A stretch of DNA of 64,000 nucleotides from Meandrina meandrites (taxonomy: Eukaryota; Cnidaria; Anthozoa; Scleractinia; Meandrinidae). Every line of letters begins with the position of its first letter. Positions within the stretch are counted from its first letter, which is position 1. The stretch spans positions 35,502,301 through 35,566,300 of the forward strand of contig OY855907.1 in the NCBI GenBank assembly GCA_963693305.1, read 5' to 3'. Below are positions 45,501 to 57,160 of this stretch, in pieces. The notes under the pieces are model-generated. The model saw only the letters and a list, made by a program, of their open reading frames with translations. It ran no database searches and was not told the origin of the DNA. The translations under genes and the position numbers were made by a program.

Positions 45501-47700
45501 CCGCTACGATTTCTGCCCGGTTTACTTCGTTTTACCCCGACTAACTGCCCCTGGGTCACCGACGATGCACAAGTACGAAAGTGTTACTCCTTTTTTAATG
45601 ACGAAAAACAAATAGACCTGTGGGCGACCAGTAGTTTTCTAACCCTGAAATAAATCTTAAGGAAAAGGAGCAGTGCATGCACCTTTTACCAAAACGATCG
45701 CATGTTTCTTTAATGGATTTGTAAATTCAAATATTTTACCAATCTATATCACCATTTCCAGCAGTATTTGTGTTAAACCTCTTCTTTTCGATCGCCCGTT
45801 TTTTTACAGGATATGTAAAATGCACAATGCAATACTTCTACAACTATAGAAAAAAAAAACGTTTTCCGTTTTCCATTCACATTAGATAACTCTTCCTTTT
45901 CGTCTCTTAATTTCCATGTATTTCGCTGTTTGTGTATCTTTTGTTTCTCCATCTTTTCTCTATAAAATGTGTATTCTATACTGAGCCGCTTGACTACCGT
46001 TTTGTGCTGTAGATTATACACAATTATTATATGGTTACAATAGTACGCGCGCTCTGATTGGCTGATGAGCGGACAAGATTTTCTTGTAATGACCGGGCAT
46101 TATGAAAATTTTTCTTGCCTTAGCTCTTTCACCTTTTTAAGCGTCAAACACTTGTAAACACAGGTCAGTTTGTTTTGTGAAAATTAAAGTGGTTAAATTT
46201 GCCCTAGATCTTGGCGTAATGAAGACAAAAATTGCCTCATCGTCAAAGAAACCGTTTCTTCTGGTTTGGATCGCATGACCTCAAATGACCTCTTGCGCGC
46301 GCAAGCGGATATTGAAAAACGTTTCCCTTTTTTCAGCGCTAAAAAGGCCATATAATCAATAACTTATTAACCTTGTCCGTTCGGTCATTACAGGGAAATC
46401 TCAGACCTCGGCCTTGATGTATTGACCTCGCTATCGCTCGGTCAATACATCAAGGCCTCGGTCTGAGATTTCGCTGTAATGACCTCACTCTCAGTTAATA
46501 AGTAGTATATAAATAAGTAAATGCATTAAAATGTAAGTCATGCAGGTAACGTATTGTAAATAGGTGGGGGTTTGTCTGAAAGAAAAGAATGTTACGAAAG
46601 AGGGGAACGTCTGAATTGTTACGAGCCACCTTAGCCAACAACACTTAGACCACTTAAGACAATATTTTTTAACCCGATTGGCGAAAATTGTGTGCTTGTT
46701 CTGGTAGTGTTTCTAGTATATCGCTCTAGAACTGCCTGGCGGACAGGATATCACTATGTTTCTGATTTACTTACCGGTACATAGGTGATAATAACAACCA
46801 GGCTGTTGTCAAAGTCCCGAAACTACTGTTAGTATAATACTGTGAGTAAAACCTTTATTTTTCGGCCCTCCCCCCAGGGGGGCCGCTTAATAGGGGTTCT
46901 TCTGCATTCAATTTTAAAAGTTGAAGTGTTTTGATTAGTGAACAAGACAAATACATGCACATATATCAACGAAAATTTCCGGTGTTCGAATAGTTAAATT
47001 GCACCAATGTGTCACCCACACGTTTTTGCTCACATGACTACACGTTTCCATAGCGTTCGTGTTTGACAGGCTGCTCTCGCCCACATCAGATTTGCCAAGC
47101 TCATAACTGTTTCATCTCAGAAACCGATAATAACTATATAATATATGGTTCAATTGTCGTCAGGTGTGGCCGGAGTGATGTTTTTAAAAATACCACCTGA
47201 GATTTTAAAGTAAGCTTGGTTTCAATTGAAGTGCTTACTTCAGATATTATTATCCTTGAGTGTGGAACACATATTTAGTACTTATAAAACTCCTTGCAAG
47301 AACTTTTTGTTGTTTATTATGCAATGTTTTCTTTATTTCTTTATATGTCAGTACCAGTAGCTTACAGGTTGATTTGACTTTTTATAACGTATATAAGAGA
47401 AAGCGAGCTTTTTTCTTTATTGCCAGTGCATGACATTGCATCTGAAAATTCTTTTTTAGTTAAAATTTAGCCATCACTTACATCAGTGACAAAGCCTTCC
47501 AGTGTTGTAGTAACTAGAAATTTTTGCAGTTCAAATAAACCTTGTTGTTGCCTTCTCCAACAGCAACATCAACGTATTCCCAGCAAAGCCAGACATCATC
47601 TCTGTCTGTAACGACGTCATTTACCACAACCACAGACAGAATGAGTCATACCACAGTCCTCCCCACAATAAGTGGCATCAGCTCAGCAAGCAGTAGTTAG
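42591..47700 (+). CDS. Short CILP-like N-terminal paralog, copy 2
   Basis: Exons 42591-42789, 43685-43756 and 47564-47700; both introns phase 1, ending in the same TAG as copy 1. Predicted 135 residues. N-terminus MASSEKQMIPLEEHEGNPEQ, membrane helix around IVIIVCVVVLVVVIVAGTLI, exon 2 DEGSKDKGTGESEGS, then a Thr/Ser-rich tail. Exon 2 keeps the three codons missing from copy 1 and is closer to the parental GSKDKGIGKPEGS. The basic stretch before the helix is reduced (SSSVRCKIV in place of PSRSRRKVV), which weakens the type II topology signal. The gene is intact; the 3.55-kb element lies downstream of its 3' end. No known function. Confidence 0.65.
46383..46484. repeat. Long hairpin, unit 2 copy
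   Basis: Same inverted arms as 35033-35134, essentially identical in sequence. Confidence 0.7.
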
Positions 47701-48839
47701 TGCGAAGATCACAGCCTCCGATACAGTCGATACAGCCCGACTGTATTTACGAAGCTCTTACCTTAGTTAAACCTGGGTCTCAATGATAATCAACTCAGTG
47801 CATCCAATTTTTAATCAATACAGTAACTCATTCCCTCAGTCTTATGTGGCAGAGTTGTAATGACTGCATTTTTTCCAGATCCTAGAATTTTTCGTATGAA
47901 TTTCGCTACTCTCAGTAATAAACTATGTATGTAATGTATCTTGTCTAAAGCCCTGTTGTAAGGGTCATTTTTGAAAATAAACTTCACACCCCGCGGGGAA
48001 TACTATATGAAACAGACGGGGATGCTCGTCGAAAAACTTGAAATTAAGTCCCTGGAGACCAGTCTGGGCATGGCTTAAGCTGTTTTTTTTTTAATTCCTA
48101 AAAGATTTGTTCGCGTGCAACTCTAAAGGAGTCTTCTACTGCCAAAAATACTGACTTTTTAGCCCGAAGCACTCGGAGTGAGTCCAAAATCATAATTTAC
48201 AATTTTAATTTTAACCGTCTCTTCATATGGGATTTCCCCCCCCCCCCCCCCCCGGGTTTTACACATGTGAAATTAGTTTAGTTTTCAAGATCGCTATATC
48301 TTTTGTTCAGCAAAATTTAATCGGCTAAGATTCTGATGTCTTTTGTTGTTACCTTTTATAAGCTAATTTGAAAATACACGAACTCAGTCTGGTGTATTCT
48401 TTCTGAGTTCAGTTGCAGGGTCAGCCGGCTTCAAACTGCATTTCTGCACAGGACGGATAACAGTTTTAACTGTTTGTTTATAAAACTTGAACTCCTTGTG
48501 TAACTTCAGAAAAAGCAAATAGTTCATTATTATGTTTTAAAACGACTGACAAAGGTTTACCCAGTGTCTTTTTAATTTTACGCTGTCTTTGGGAACTACA
48601 TTAGAAATCTTGAAATCCAAAATAACTGGTCAAATATTTTAGCGCGATAGCGCGAACCAACGAATCACGGCCCATAACATAGCGATTTTAGACGCTTTAA
48701 ACAAAACACGATAAACCGTAAAATACACTGTAAACATGCGTTTCAATTAAAACCAAATTGATTGCAAGAGGGTTGTCCAATACACCCGCATTGTAACGAT
48801 CCGTTAAAGGCATATTCAGTTCGTTCCATCCGTACGGAT

Positions 48840-49340
48840 CGCTGAGGTCTCTTACGTTCCGTAGAGTAGAGTTTACGGATCGTGTATTGCATCTCATTAG
48901 GGAGACTTAGAAAAATCCATGCTTCTTACTACAGTGAAGGGGGGCTGAAGGTCTAACGATCCGTTCGATCCGTACGGATCGTTAGGTTTCTTACGCTCCG
49001 TAGAGTAGAGTTTACGGATCGTATATTGAATCTCATTAGGGAGACTTAGAAAAAATCCATGCTTCTTACTACAGTGAAGGGGGGCTGAAGGTCTAACGAT
49101 CCGTTCGATCCGTACGGATCGTTAGGTTTCTTACACTCCGTAGAGTAGAGTTTACGGATCGTATATTGAATCTCATTAGGGAGACTTAGAAAAATCCATG
49201 CTTCTTACTACAGTGAAGGGGGGCTGAAGGTCTAACGATCCGTTCGATCCGTACGGATCGTTAGGTTTCTTACGCTCCGTAGAGTAGAGTTTACGGATCG
49301 TATATTGAATCTCATTAGGGAGACTTAGAAAAATCCATGA
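48840..49340. repeat. Tandem array, period about 140 bp (3 units plus partial)
   Basis: CCATGCTTCTTACTACAGTG recurs at about 48917, 49057 and 49196. Each unit contains the palindrome CGATCCGTACGGATCG and TTTACGGATCGTATATTGAA. The units are nearly identical, and the same palindrome words are found in the element termini, so the array was probably expanded from subterminal sequence. Confidence 0.85.
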
Positions 49341-50800
49341 TATCGATTTTAATCAATCATCGACTTCATCGATTGGTAACGCCGGATGTTATATGTTGTG
49401 GACAACCACAATGAAGATATAAACAGAAAGGCAATCTTTTAAACCTGGGGGTGGAGGTGATCTGAAAGGCCAAAAATTGTAGGGAAATGTATTTATATGA
49501 ATTCGAATTTCAGGAGGGGTGGGTGGGGGGTCCCTAGGAAAAATCTCTTTGTGGGCAAAGTATAGGCTCGATTACCAGCCGCTGTTCAGAGAATGACCCC
49601 GCGCTCCCCTCCTCTCCTTCCTCGGGGAGGAAAGACCGAACACGAGAGGACGGCGGAAATCGAGCCTAGGCAAAGTATCGATAAATTCTGGAAACACATT
49701 GGTATTAATAAATGTTACCTATATCAACTAATCCTTTGTAATTTGCAAAGTGAATTTTTAAGACCCTCCATTATTTTAAGGAAATGTGCAGCTCCACAAA
49801 ATTTCCATACTGGTCCCCAAAATGGTTGTTCAGTTCAAACTTTATCACCCCACCCCCCCCCCCCCCCCCTTGTTTCCCACCCCCTAAATTACAATTAAGC
49901 TCCAAGCTTTCCTTTAGAAATTTATACTCTTGACACTCCCTCATGTAGAAATTTCAAATCACCTGACTCTTGATGTAGGCATGATTATTTATACAACAGC
50001 GTAATATCAACAACGACACAGCATATATACCTTGCAATTGAAATATTCACTTTCTACATCATTGATACGTGTACAGTGCATGGTTTAGAATGTTCATTTT
50101 TATTTTTTCCATTGTAAGATATATATAAAAAAAACATATCATGACCAATTGCAAAGGAGTGTTAAAACATTTGCAGAGTTTCCTCTGATAAAATCAGTGG
50201 CGGATCGTTTCGAATGAATGTTCATTTTTAAATTCTTCCGTCGTAAGATACGTAGAAAACGTCTCATGATCAATTGCAAAGGAGTGTTTATCATTTTCAG
50301 AGTTCAGTTCCTCTGATAAATAAAAGTCATTGGCAGATCCAGGGGAGGGGCCACCTTATTTTTTCGGAAATAGCACATTTTCTTTGAATTAAGAGCCACA
50401 ATTATCTTCGCAGAATTCAACATTCATAGTCAAGCAGGCCCCTCCTTAGCTGAAGGTCTGGATCCGCCACTGAAAGTAATAATATTTTTAGCGAACCAAT
50501 TATTAGAATGGTCATATAACCTCTATAAACAATTAGAAACAGTTATAAAATAAATAAACAGGCTTTTGGGGTAGAATTATGAGAGCATGTCACACTACTA
50601 AGGAAGATAATAGTAACAAGCAGTGATTTTAAATGTTCATTTTTAAAATTCTCGATCCTAGAAAGGAGACCGCATTTTTGAAGAAATGACAAAATTAATT
50701 CAGACATGCAGTCATAACAGTAAAATGCTTCTAAATAAAATAAGATTTAATTAAATAAATCTTGTCTGTTTCTACTGGCGCACTTTTGCTACGAGCATAT
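49341..50800. other. Interior of the 3.55-kb element, unclassified
   Basis: Contains an ATCGATT-rich stretch (49338-49410), a short GC hairpin near 49595-49640, a poly-C run near 49852-49869, and AT-rich sequence with a diverged repeated block (ATGTTCATTTTTA, CAATTGCAAAGGAGTGTT at about 50090-50170 and 50218-50290). No coding capacity seen. Confidence 0.45.
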
Positions 50801-50811
50801 TTCCTTTAGAC

Positions 50812-51050
50812 TGCGAGCAGTCTCTCTCCGCGATCGCGGCTTCGCCGCTTACCGTTTGTCGATTTTTGCAGCAAAACAGAGACTGCTGGCAGTGTTTACC
50901 GGTTACCTCGCCACCAGGAAGACTAGCCGCCAACCACCTCGCCACCAAGCAAAGTCACCTCGGCTCATGGATTAAAGAACGAGGAATACACCAGTTTTGG
51001 TGGCGAGTTGGTTGGTGGCGAGATTCCCTGGTGGTGAGGTGACTGGATAC
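50812..51050. repeat. Inverted repeats inside the 3.55-kb element
   Basis: GACTGCGAGCAGTCTCT pairs with AGAGACTGCTGGCAGT (about 50810-50900). CCACCTCGCCACCAA pairs with TTGGTGGCGAG (about 50932-51022), extended by GGTTACCTCGCCACCAGG against CCTGGTGGTGAGGTGAC. Confidence 0.55.
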
Positions 51051-51985
51051 CCTGGCAGTCTATATTCCTTTTGGAGCGATACAATTACGAGCCCCACGCG
51101 TTTTATAGGAAAACAATTTTGGTGTTTCCCACATTTACAACGAAGAATATACACTTAAATGTTGTCTACTAACGCACTTGCTACGACCAATATTCCCTTT
51201 CGAGCAAGAATTTCAAACCACGGGCGTTTTATAGAAAGCATTTCTGATGTTTTTCCACGTTAAGAACGAAGAATACACACTTATATTATATCTAGTATGT
51301 TCTACTAGTGCAGTCTTGCTGCATTCAACATTCCCTTTCGTGCAAAGGATTACGAACCGCGCGCGTTTTATAGAAAGCATTTCTGGTGTTTTCCACGTTT
51401 AGAACGAAGAATATACACTTACATCTTGTTTGCTCTACTAGCGCACTCTTGCAACGATCAATATTCCCTTCCGTGCAAGGATTACGAACCGCGCGCGTTT
51501 TATAGAAAGCATTTGTGATGTTTTCCACGTTTACAACGAAGAATATACACTTAAATCTTGTCTGCTCTACTAGCGCACTCTTGCTACGATCAATATTCCC
51601 TTTCGTGCAAGGATTACGAACCGCGCGCGTTTTATAGAAAGTATTTTTGTGTTTTCCACGTTTAGAACGAAGAATATACACTTACATCTTGTCTGCTCTA
51701 CTAGCGCACTCTTGCTACGATCAATATTCCCTTCCGTGCAAGGATTACGAACCGCGCGCGTTTTATAGAAAGCATTTCTGGTGTTTTCCACGTTTAGAAC
51801 GAAGAATATACACTTAAATCTCGTCTGCTCTACTAGCGCACTCTTGCTACGATCAATATTCCCTTTCGTGCAAGGATTACGAACCGCGCGCGTTTTATAG
51901 AAAGCATTTCTGGTGTTTTCCACGTTTAGAACGAAGAATATACACTTATATCTTGTCTGTTCTACTAGCGCTAATATTCCCTTTC
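51050..51985. repeat. Tandem array, period about 132 bp (7 units)
   Basis: AACGAAGAATATACACTT recurs at about 51138, 51264, 51402, 51534, 51666, 51797 and 51929, with common blocks CTACTAGCGCACTCTTGCTA, ATATTCCCTT, AAGGATTACGAACCGCGCGC and TTTTATAGAAAGCATTT. Because 132 is a multiple of three, the minus strand stays open (for example 51570-52232, 220 codons) with a 44-residue repeat. Composition and context argue that this is a by-product of the array, not a gene. Confidence 0.85.
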
Positions 51986-53173
51986 GAGCAAGGATTGTTG
52001 ATTTAATGAGATGCACGAACTGCGAATCGAACGATCCGTAAACACACATGGCCTCTTTGATTTGATTTAATGAGATGCACGAATTGCGAATCGAACGATC
52101 CGTAAACACACATGGCCTCTTTGATTTAATGAGATGCAATATACGGTCCGTAAATTCTACTCTACGGACCGCAAGGGCCCTTAACAATCCGTACCAATCG
52201 GACGAACTGAAACTCTTCTCTACGGACCGCAAGGGTCTTCAACGATCCGTACGGATCGAACGAACTGAATTTGCTTTTAACGGATCGTTACAGTGCGGGT
52301 GTATTGGACATGAGTGGATTGCAAAGCTGGTACTACGGCAGAAGGGCAAAGCTGATTGGCCAATATTTCAACCAGCAAAGCTAGTCTTCTTTAGGGCCAG
52401 TACAATAATGTGAAAATAACTGCTCTGAAATTTGAATTTAGACATTAATGTTTAACTACATGTATAGATATAATGTGAGACAAGAGACATACAATATACA
52501 ATGCTGAAAAGTATAAAAAATAACAGAATAATAAAAAGAAAATATAAGAAAAAAGGAACATGCATTATATGAGATGCAACTGCACTAGCACGCACCTGCG
52601 CAGGTGCTGCGGTACTATGCTCTCGCTGTCTCAGCATTAACTTGTTAATTCTTTTATTGTGGGAATTAGATAAAGAGTAACTGTATGAAGAATTAAACGT
52701 CGACTTGAATATTTTGCTAGAACTATCGCACCCTGCGAGCAGAGCCTCTTTTAACTTCCCTGCGGCTGGAAAAGAAAGGGCTCTGCTCGCAGGGTGGAAC
52801 TATCGACACAGTGAAGATGAATTTTAAACGCTTGGTTTGTAAATGAGTGAATTTTACACAGGGTATTCCTACGGGTGTGAAACAATAGTGACAGTCTTTT
52901 TTGTCGCCATACCCAAAGGAGAATAAATTTGACTAATATAAGACTATAGTTGCGGGAATTAAAAAACGTTGTAAATATTTCTTTGTGAAATAAAAATTAT
53001 TGTTGCTGTTGTTGTTGTTGTATTGTTGTATTCCTATTCAAAACAACGATCCGAGTTGATCCAGTCCGACTTTTGTCCCTGCCCATTGGAGAAGGCCCAA
53101 AGTTTGCAAACCGTGCTTTTATTTTCCTTAGTAATCCTAGAACACTGAAATAAGCATGCGGGTTAAAAATTTG

Positions 53174-55400
53174 TTACTTTGAAAGTTTAGTCTCAGAACT
53201 ACTCTTAGGTAAAGTATTGGAGTAAGTGGAACCGATTAAAGAAATTTTTGGCTTTCTTTCGTCGGATAGTCTAGTGTTACGCATGTTGCGAGTGTTCTCC
53301 CTTTTAATTTTCCAGGTAAGAGTAAACATAACTTTAAAAATCGGTTTACAAAGATGCAGTTTAAATGTTTCAGAACAATAAAGAAACATTGCGTAAACAA
53401 CATATGATGTGAAATGTAAACTTTACGGACTGCTTATTATATTTTCTTCGATATTAATTTTACCTTTAATGTTTCATACAAATCCTTACAATTTTGCCGC
53501 CGCCATTTTGACCGAGTTGTCACAACGTGAGCCTGCGTTCCCTGTGGTCTCGCCGCGAACTGAAACTAACGAAAGCGTTACCGTGGCCCGTTGGCAGAAA
53601 TAGAAAAATGTTGCTTGCGCTAAGAGCCAATCAGATTTCAGGATTGGCTACCGTGCTCTCTTCGAGAAAAATGTAAATGCAAATGCAAACACTCAATAAA
53701 GGATTACCCTTACTTTCCATGCCAGGAACAATAATAAACGGAACTGACTGATGCACTGGGTAGCGGGTGTACACTTAGCCCAGCAACAGATCTCGTTTAT
53801 TGATGCAAAAGTAGGCAAACTACCATCGAGCAAGTTTTGATCTCACATTTAGTATAAGAAACTATATTAACTTAGCGGCTTCTTCCTTCTAGAGAGTTTG
53901 ACTTTTGTTAGGAATTAAGTCTCTTGTCGAAGGTCTTCCAATCTATCTGAAACTTCGTAATAATTATTGAATAATTAAGAAGCGACTTAACGAATCCGTT
54001 TGGAGCTGATAGCTGATGAGGAAGTTATTAGATCACGGAAGTTTTCTTTTATAAGTTTAAAAAAAATAATAATGTTTTTTTACGTTTTAAATTAAAAGAT
54101 TTCGAATTCACAAACAAAACAGCCAAAAACTAATCTTCGAATTCAATAAGTCGACTTCCTCGAAGCACAGTTGCAGATCGAGTTATTTATAATTATAGTG
54201 GTGCAAGGCTAATTTCATGCACTAAAGAGTAAGAGTTTTTTTGGGTATGAATCACCCAGGAGGTGTATTGCTGAAGGAAGTTAAACCTAATGCAAAAGGA
54301 GCAATGTCACGATGCTTTTAATCATTTTTTCTGATAACTTTGAAATTGAAGGAAACCTAAAAATAATAGTTTTCCAACATTGAAAAGCACCAAGGGAATA
54401 TTAAAAACGCGAAAATAGCCAAGGATGGCTTCGACTGACGAAGATTAAGACCTCTTACAACCAACAAACTTGAAAAAACTTGCCGATTTTTTCAAGATGC
54501 GTTGTCCGTGACGTAACTGCTTTAATAGTACGCAAACTTTCTTCGTGACAAAATATTGCTCGAAGACACAGTTAGCTGAAATCAATAAAGTCCACTTCCA
54601 ATTTGGTAACTTTAATTTTTCGAGGTTAAAACAGGTTCATTCTTCATGGTGCTCAAAAGCATTTCGTAACAAATTGTTGTACAGTGGACGATCGTTTGTT
54701 TGGAAGTTGAGTTTGAAAAGCTTACCTTCAACAACGTAGACATCATACAACTTTATACAACACTCTGATATGATCTACAAACAAAAGATTATATGGTACA
54801 TTGCTAACTGAATAGTGGTCGTAAGAGACAAGTACCTGTTTCAAGCGAGTCAGTTTTTGAACCAGGAAGTTTTACCTTTAAAGGGCCTTCTCAAGGCTTG
54901 GAATTCAGACAGTGAAATGAATGCTCTTTAAAAAGAACTTAATAGCGTTATATTGTGATGTTCTTCTCTAATTGGACTTACAGAAGGCAAGAAGAACACC
55001 TTAACAATATTAGCTATGAATTAGGTTAAACCAAATACCAAATGAATGTAAAGTTTCTCTGTTTTTTACTGAGTGAATCCGATTTAAGTATTAGATAAAA
55101 TCTGTATGGGCGTTTACACAGATCGGCCACACAGATCGGACGCGAATATTTTATTCTACTTGTGAAATGAAAGCAATAAATCAAATGCAAAGTATTGTTA
55201 TGCGATTTGGTAGAGATCTGTATCAAAAGTTAATGAATACTTATTAGCTGAGCAGGAGTTTGTATCAAAAGTTAATTCTGGCCTGGTTTGCACCCTCATG
55301 AATAGTAAATGAATTTTACAACTGACATTAAAAGCACACATGCCTTCATTGAACAAACATAAAATTTATTTTGCAAATAACGATTTTGACTCGTTTACAT
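53174..55400. other. Spacer of unit 2, counterpart of 38340-40600
   Basis: Same non-coding sequence as in unit 1 with many more substitutions and indels than the gene-bearing middle of the unit. No gene seen. Confidence 0.5.
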
Positions 55401-57160
55401 CCGACGTCATCATTGTTCTCAAATAAGCACCTCTAAATCTACAAAGTAGTTCTTATAACATAAAGGTTTTGCAAATTTCATGTATCCAACATATTCTTTA
55501 AATGGTCTCAAAACCCAATATCGTCAATATCAACGTTAACACGCTCAAGGGCTCTATCGATTGATAGTTGGCGAGGAAAGAAGCCACTATCAAATATCAG
55601 ATGTCGATAGAAACCGAGAAAGAGCCATCTTATTGTTTAGCATTACCCTGAGACCGAATTATTCAACAAAAAGAACAGTGAAAGTGGTTTCATTATAGTT
55701 TTGTTGAACGAATTTGGCAATATTACTTCCGCACGCCCTCAGGGCAGTCTATTGAAAATTAAACCGCGCTTGCGTAGCCAATCACACTGCGAGTTTGCCT
55801 AATTGTCGGTTAATGGTTAAGATAAATATCAAAATGAGACATCATTAGCCAGTTTAATTGGTACTAAAAGGCTCTACGCGCTCAAAAGTTCAGATAGTTA
55901 TTTAAATTTTCTTTCAACGAGTTCCGTTAGACTTAAACCTTCACTTGCAAAAAACTTGAAGAACAAGTTTGTTACCATAATAAATAACAATTATTTTATA
56001 CAATCACTCGTTGAATAACAGTTTGAGAAACCGCAAAATGTGTACGCATTCAAGAAAAAATTTATACACCAGTAGCTGCTGTCTGGAGTTTTAGCTCGAA
56101 GATCAGACATATTTTCTTGGTTAAAGAATGGTAATGCTGAAAATACGTGGTCTGAATATCAAATCTTCCCAGACGAGTCGCTTCCTTTCAGACCTTTGAC
56201 ATCATCTAAACTTCAAAAACAGTGCTACTACCAAGCACGTGAAATAAAAAACTAAAAGTCAGTTATTAAAATTTAATTACCCCTCAGATCAGGTTATTTT
56301 GACACTGATTGATTCTCCTGGTTAAAAATAAAAGAAAAGCAAGTGAACCACCTGGAACCTGAACACACTTTAACAAATAAGTCCCGTCAAACCAACGTTT
56401 TAAATGTTTCTAACAGTTTTAACATACATTTGCAGCTAACAAGAATAAAATTTAAAATCATCGAAAATTTGAGGCTTTAATCTAAAGATGTTAATGACTG
56501 ATCATAGAACTTAGACCTTTTGCTTGTATGTACTTTGCTTGTTTAGTTTATAAGTGCAACAGCATTTTTAGACACACTTCTGTTCGAAATGTAGCTAAAG
56601 AATAATGGTTTGTACTAGCTAGAACATCATTAAAAATGACGCAATCATTAGTATCCCATCACGTGCAGAGGTCTAAAACGCGAAAGTACGTTTTAATTGA
56701 TTACCTGCACTGCATGCGGAAGTGTTTACATCACAAATGTTCTTTCTTCTTATTATTTCACTTGTTTAATAACTCTTTGCTCCATAACCGAAGCATTGCC
56801 AGCGTGCATCTGTACATGACAACTTAATTAAAGTCAATTTCAAACTGATTTGTCAGAAGTCTGTTTTCAGTTAGGAACAATTCGACTTCACTTCACTGAT
56901 GGCTCCTACGTGGACCTCGTAATAATTACCCATTAACAGTTGCCAGTATACCTATTGTGATTAAAAGAAGCAAAGTAATTTTATGCAAGAGTGATTATCA
57001 TAAGCTACAAAACGCCAATGCACTTACTAAACGAAGTCAAACAAGATTCACCCTTTGCGGAACTCTGAGCCTTGTGGTGCAGCAAATCTGAAGAGCTACG
57101 GCCAAATAGCAGACGCTTAACTCGCGAGCAAGGGTATAGGCTCCTATTAGACACTACGAG

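Larger units (their letters stand above)
48768..52316. mobile_element. 3.55-kb non-autonomous DNA transposon inserted in unit 2
   Basis: Flanked by perfect 8-bp duplications GATTGCAA (48760-48767, 52317-52324). The same site is empty in unit 1 (37444-37451) and unit 3 (62253-62260), which proves a mobile insertion. Termini share TGTCCAATACACCCGCA.TG followed by TAACGATCCGTTAAA in inverted orientation, then CAGTTCGTTC.ATCCGTACGG, giving imperfect inverted repeats of about 75 bp. The outermost 7-8 bases (GAGGGTT versus CACTCAT) do not pair. The 8-bp duplication fits hAT-like or related superfamilies. Contents: a 140-bp array, a 132-bp array, an ATCGATT stretch, poly-C and GC-rich palindromes; no transposase. 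Confidence 0.85.
42559..57128. repeat. Tandem duplication unit 2 (14.57 kb, includes a 3.55-kb insertion)
   Basis: Begins CAAGGGTATAGG at 42559, directly after CTCGCGAG of unit 1, and ends where the same junction recurs at 57128. Without the inserted element it is about 11.0 kb. Unit 2-specific deletions include about 39 bp near 47412 and about 49 bp near 52600. The middle part (about 43700-47100) is nearly identical to unit 1. Confidence 0.9.

Noticed and set aside
51050..51985. CRISPR-like array
   Set aside because: Repeats of 132 bp in head-to-tail order without distinct spacers, inside a eukaryotic transposon. It is a satellite-type array.
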